A stretch of 64,000 nucleotides of DNA from Pseudomonadota bacterium (GTDB lineage Bacteria > Desulfobacterota > Desulfovibrionia > Desulfovibrionales > Desulfovibrionaceae): the NCBI GenBank assembly GCA_023403845.1, contig JAEYDL010000020.1:1-64000 (forward strand), written 5' to 3'. Positions 62,961 through 64,000 of the stretch are shown here, piece after piece (position 1 is the stretch's first letter; each line of letters starts with the position of its first letter). The position numbers were made by a program, and so were the translations under genes. The notes under the pieces were generated by a model. That model saw nothing but the letters and a program-made list of their open reading frames with translations. It was not told the DNA's origin and ran no database searches.

Positions 62961-63671
62961 ATGCTTAAACGAGCCCTGCTCCTGCTGGCTATCCCCGTGT
63001 TTGTCCTGTTTCTCGCGGCTCCCCAGGCGGAATGCCGCTCCCCCGGTCATCTGTTCGAGGTTTATACCGGGAAAGCCTCTTTCTACAGCGACAAGTTTCA
63101 CGGCAGAAAAACCGCCAACGGCGAACGCTACAACAAGAAGGCCCTCACGGCTGCCCATCGTTTCCTGCCTCTCGGGACTGTCGTCCGGGTAACCAACCTC
63201 TCCAACGGACGTCACCTTCTGGTGCGCATCAATGATCGCGGCCCCATCAAAAAAAGCTGGATTCTCGACGTATCCCGCGAAGCGGCATCCCGTCTGAACA
63301 TGATTCGGCGCGGCATCGCCCCCGTGCAGGTAGAGGTCGTCGCCGACAAGCGCGGTCATCCCGTGCAGCGCGGAACGGCATTCTTCCTCAAGGTCGGAGA
63401 GGTCAAAAATCAACGCGAGGGAGAAGCCAGAGTCGTCGCGCTTCGCAAACAGGCCCGCCATGCGGTTCTGCATACCGGAAAACGCCGCGCCTCACAGGTT
63501 TCGGCACGTCTGTTCACAGAAACCACACTGTACGGCGAAACCCGCTCCTTCGTCGGCCTCGGTCCCTTCTTCCGCTACAGCGACGCCCTGAAGGTCTGCG
63601 GCAAACTCGGCAACTCCTACCCCAGGGCCGATGTCGTGTGCATTCCCACTGCCGTGGCCATGCATGATTGA
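62961..63671 (+). CDS. rlpA: RlpA septal ring lytic transglycosylase
   Basis: A 236-residue exported protein. Signal peptide MLKRALLLLAIPVFVLFLAAPQAECR, then a double-psi beta-barrel domain with GKASFYSDKFHGRKTANGERYNK, LPLGTVVRVTNLSNGR and VRINDRGP, and a C-terminal SPOR-like region (about 150-236) that would target denuded septal glycan. RlpA cleaves naked glycan strands at division. A cysteine at 25 might allow lipidation but does not form a good lipobox. Transcribed from the promoter at 62833. Confidence 0.87.
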   Translation: MLKRALLLLAIPVFVLFLAAPQAECRSPGHLFEVYTGKASFYSDKFHGRKTANGERYNKKALTAAHRFLPLGTVVRVTNLSNGRHLLVRINDRGPIKKSWILDVSREAASRLNMIRRGIAPVQVEVVADKRGHPVQRGTAFFLKVGEVKNQREGEARVVALRKQARHAVLHTGKRRASQVSARLFTETTLYGETRSFVGLGPFFRYSDALKVCGKLGNSYPRADVVCIPTAVAMHD

Positions 63672-63870
63672 ACCCTTCCCTGCCGTTCCACGCAGAATCT
63701 TCACTCCGACGACAAGGTTGCTCCTTTTCCTGAGGAAAACGTTTGCCCGCACCGTTCCCCCGTCCCATTCCTTTTGCCGATCCCGTACTTCTACAGTCCC
63801 TCGCTCCCAGCGATACCAATCTCACATCACCGCCCCTCATGACCGTCTCTTTCCCCGCAGCATATGAAAC

Positions 63871-63894
63871 GGCCCGGGAAGTCTTTCCCGGGCC
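63871..63894. terminator. hairpin between rlpA and the TAXI receptor gene
   Basis: GGCCCGGGAA/TTCCCGGGCC with loop GTCT, a 10-bp perfect stem between convergent genes. On the minus strand it is followed by GTTTC. Confidence 0.6.
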
Positions 63895-63922
63895 GCGACA
63901 ATTTTCAAAAGGCGTGAACGAG

Positions 63923-64000
63923 CTAGTTCATGTATCCCTTTTCCTTGTAATACCTGGCCGCTCCGGGATGCAGGGGATAGGCCACATCCTTCCATGCGGT
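63923..64000 (-). CDS. C-terminal end of a TAXI-family TRAP transporter solute receptor (partial)
   Basis: Only the last 25 codons lie in the window; the gene continues past the right edge. The readable end (TAWKDVAYPLHPGAARYYKE, then KGYMN and TAG) matches the C-terminus of TAXI-type TRAP receptors, which end in a P-HPGA-xYY-KEKG pattern. Such receptors deliver organic acids or amino acids to a TRAP permease. The stretch is too short for certainty on substrate. Confidence 0.7.
   Translation of the reverse strand, partial: TAWKDVAYPLHPGAARYYKEKGYMN

Overview
The window reads as ordinary chromosome (roughly 55-60% GC by eye) of a sulfate-reducing or related member of the Desulfovibrionaceae/Desulfovibrionales. 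The markers are a periplasmic [NiFeSe] hydrogenase with an in-frame UGA selenocysteine codon, a complete qrcABCD menaquinone reductase locus, a tripartite tricarboxylate transporter, a CesT-like type III secretion chaperone, and the parAB/parS chromosome-segregation locus. No insertion sequence, integrase, prophage or CRISPR array was recognised. Assignments were made by reading motifs, without database searches.

Layout. 0.4-4.2 kb (minus): MltB-type lytic transglycosylase, a CI/LexA-like HTH-S24 regulator, hflC, hflK. 4.6-5.9 kb (plus): phosphomannomutase/phosphoglucomutase. 6.2-9.2 kb (minus): an 852-residue helical protein of unknown function behind a CesT-like chaperone, then tRNA-Pro(CGG). 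9.9-13.9 kb (plus): potABCD polyamine uptake. 14.3-16.8 kb (plus): hysAB, whose large subunit is cut at codon 481 unless UGA is read as selenocysteine. 17.1-19.4 kb (minus): mazG, a YczE-like membrane protein, a CvpA-like protein. 19.5-24.3 kb (minus): qrcABCD. 25.0 kb: tRNA-Ser(UGA).

25.5-34.4 kb is the main accessory region. An SDR-aldehyde dehydrogenase operon (minus) diverges from a TctC-TctB-TctA transporter plus GMC flavoprotein operon (plus). The intergenic region holds matching 10-bp operator-like words, and a 47-codon leader ORF has its stop overlapping the tctC start. A purine nucleoside permease-like gene converges on the end. Together this looks like uptake and stepwise oxidation of an unidentified anionic alcohol.

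34.9-47.3 kb: tRNA-Arg(CCG), a metallo-beta-lactamase-fold hydrolase, lptFG, sfsA, an aminotransferase, pgi, a two-component system with a sigma-54 activator, a SAM methyltransferase and an RsmB-like rRNA methyltransferase. 47.4-52.5 kb (minus): rfaE1, parB, parA and a fused RluD-CoaE gene, with three near-consensus parS sites, one inside the fusion gene. 52.7-57.8 kb (minus): a glycosyltransferase and a CDP-hexose operon (rfbF, rfbG, epimerase-like, aminotransferase) for a surface sugar. 58-64 kb: a thioesterase, a protein with two degenerate GGDEF domains and TPRs, hisF/hisH, rlpA, and the C-terminal end of a TAXI-type TRAP receptor running off the edge.

The hydrogenase and Qrc fit one electron path: periplasmic H2 oxidation feeds cytochrome c3, then Qrc, then the menaquinone pool. 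The parts most worth following up are the effector/chaperone-like pair, the divergent alcohol-oxidation/transport region with its shared operators and coupled leader ORF, the RluD-CoaE fusion with an embedded parS, and the catalytically degenerate GGDEF-TPR protein.
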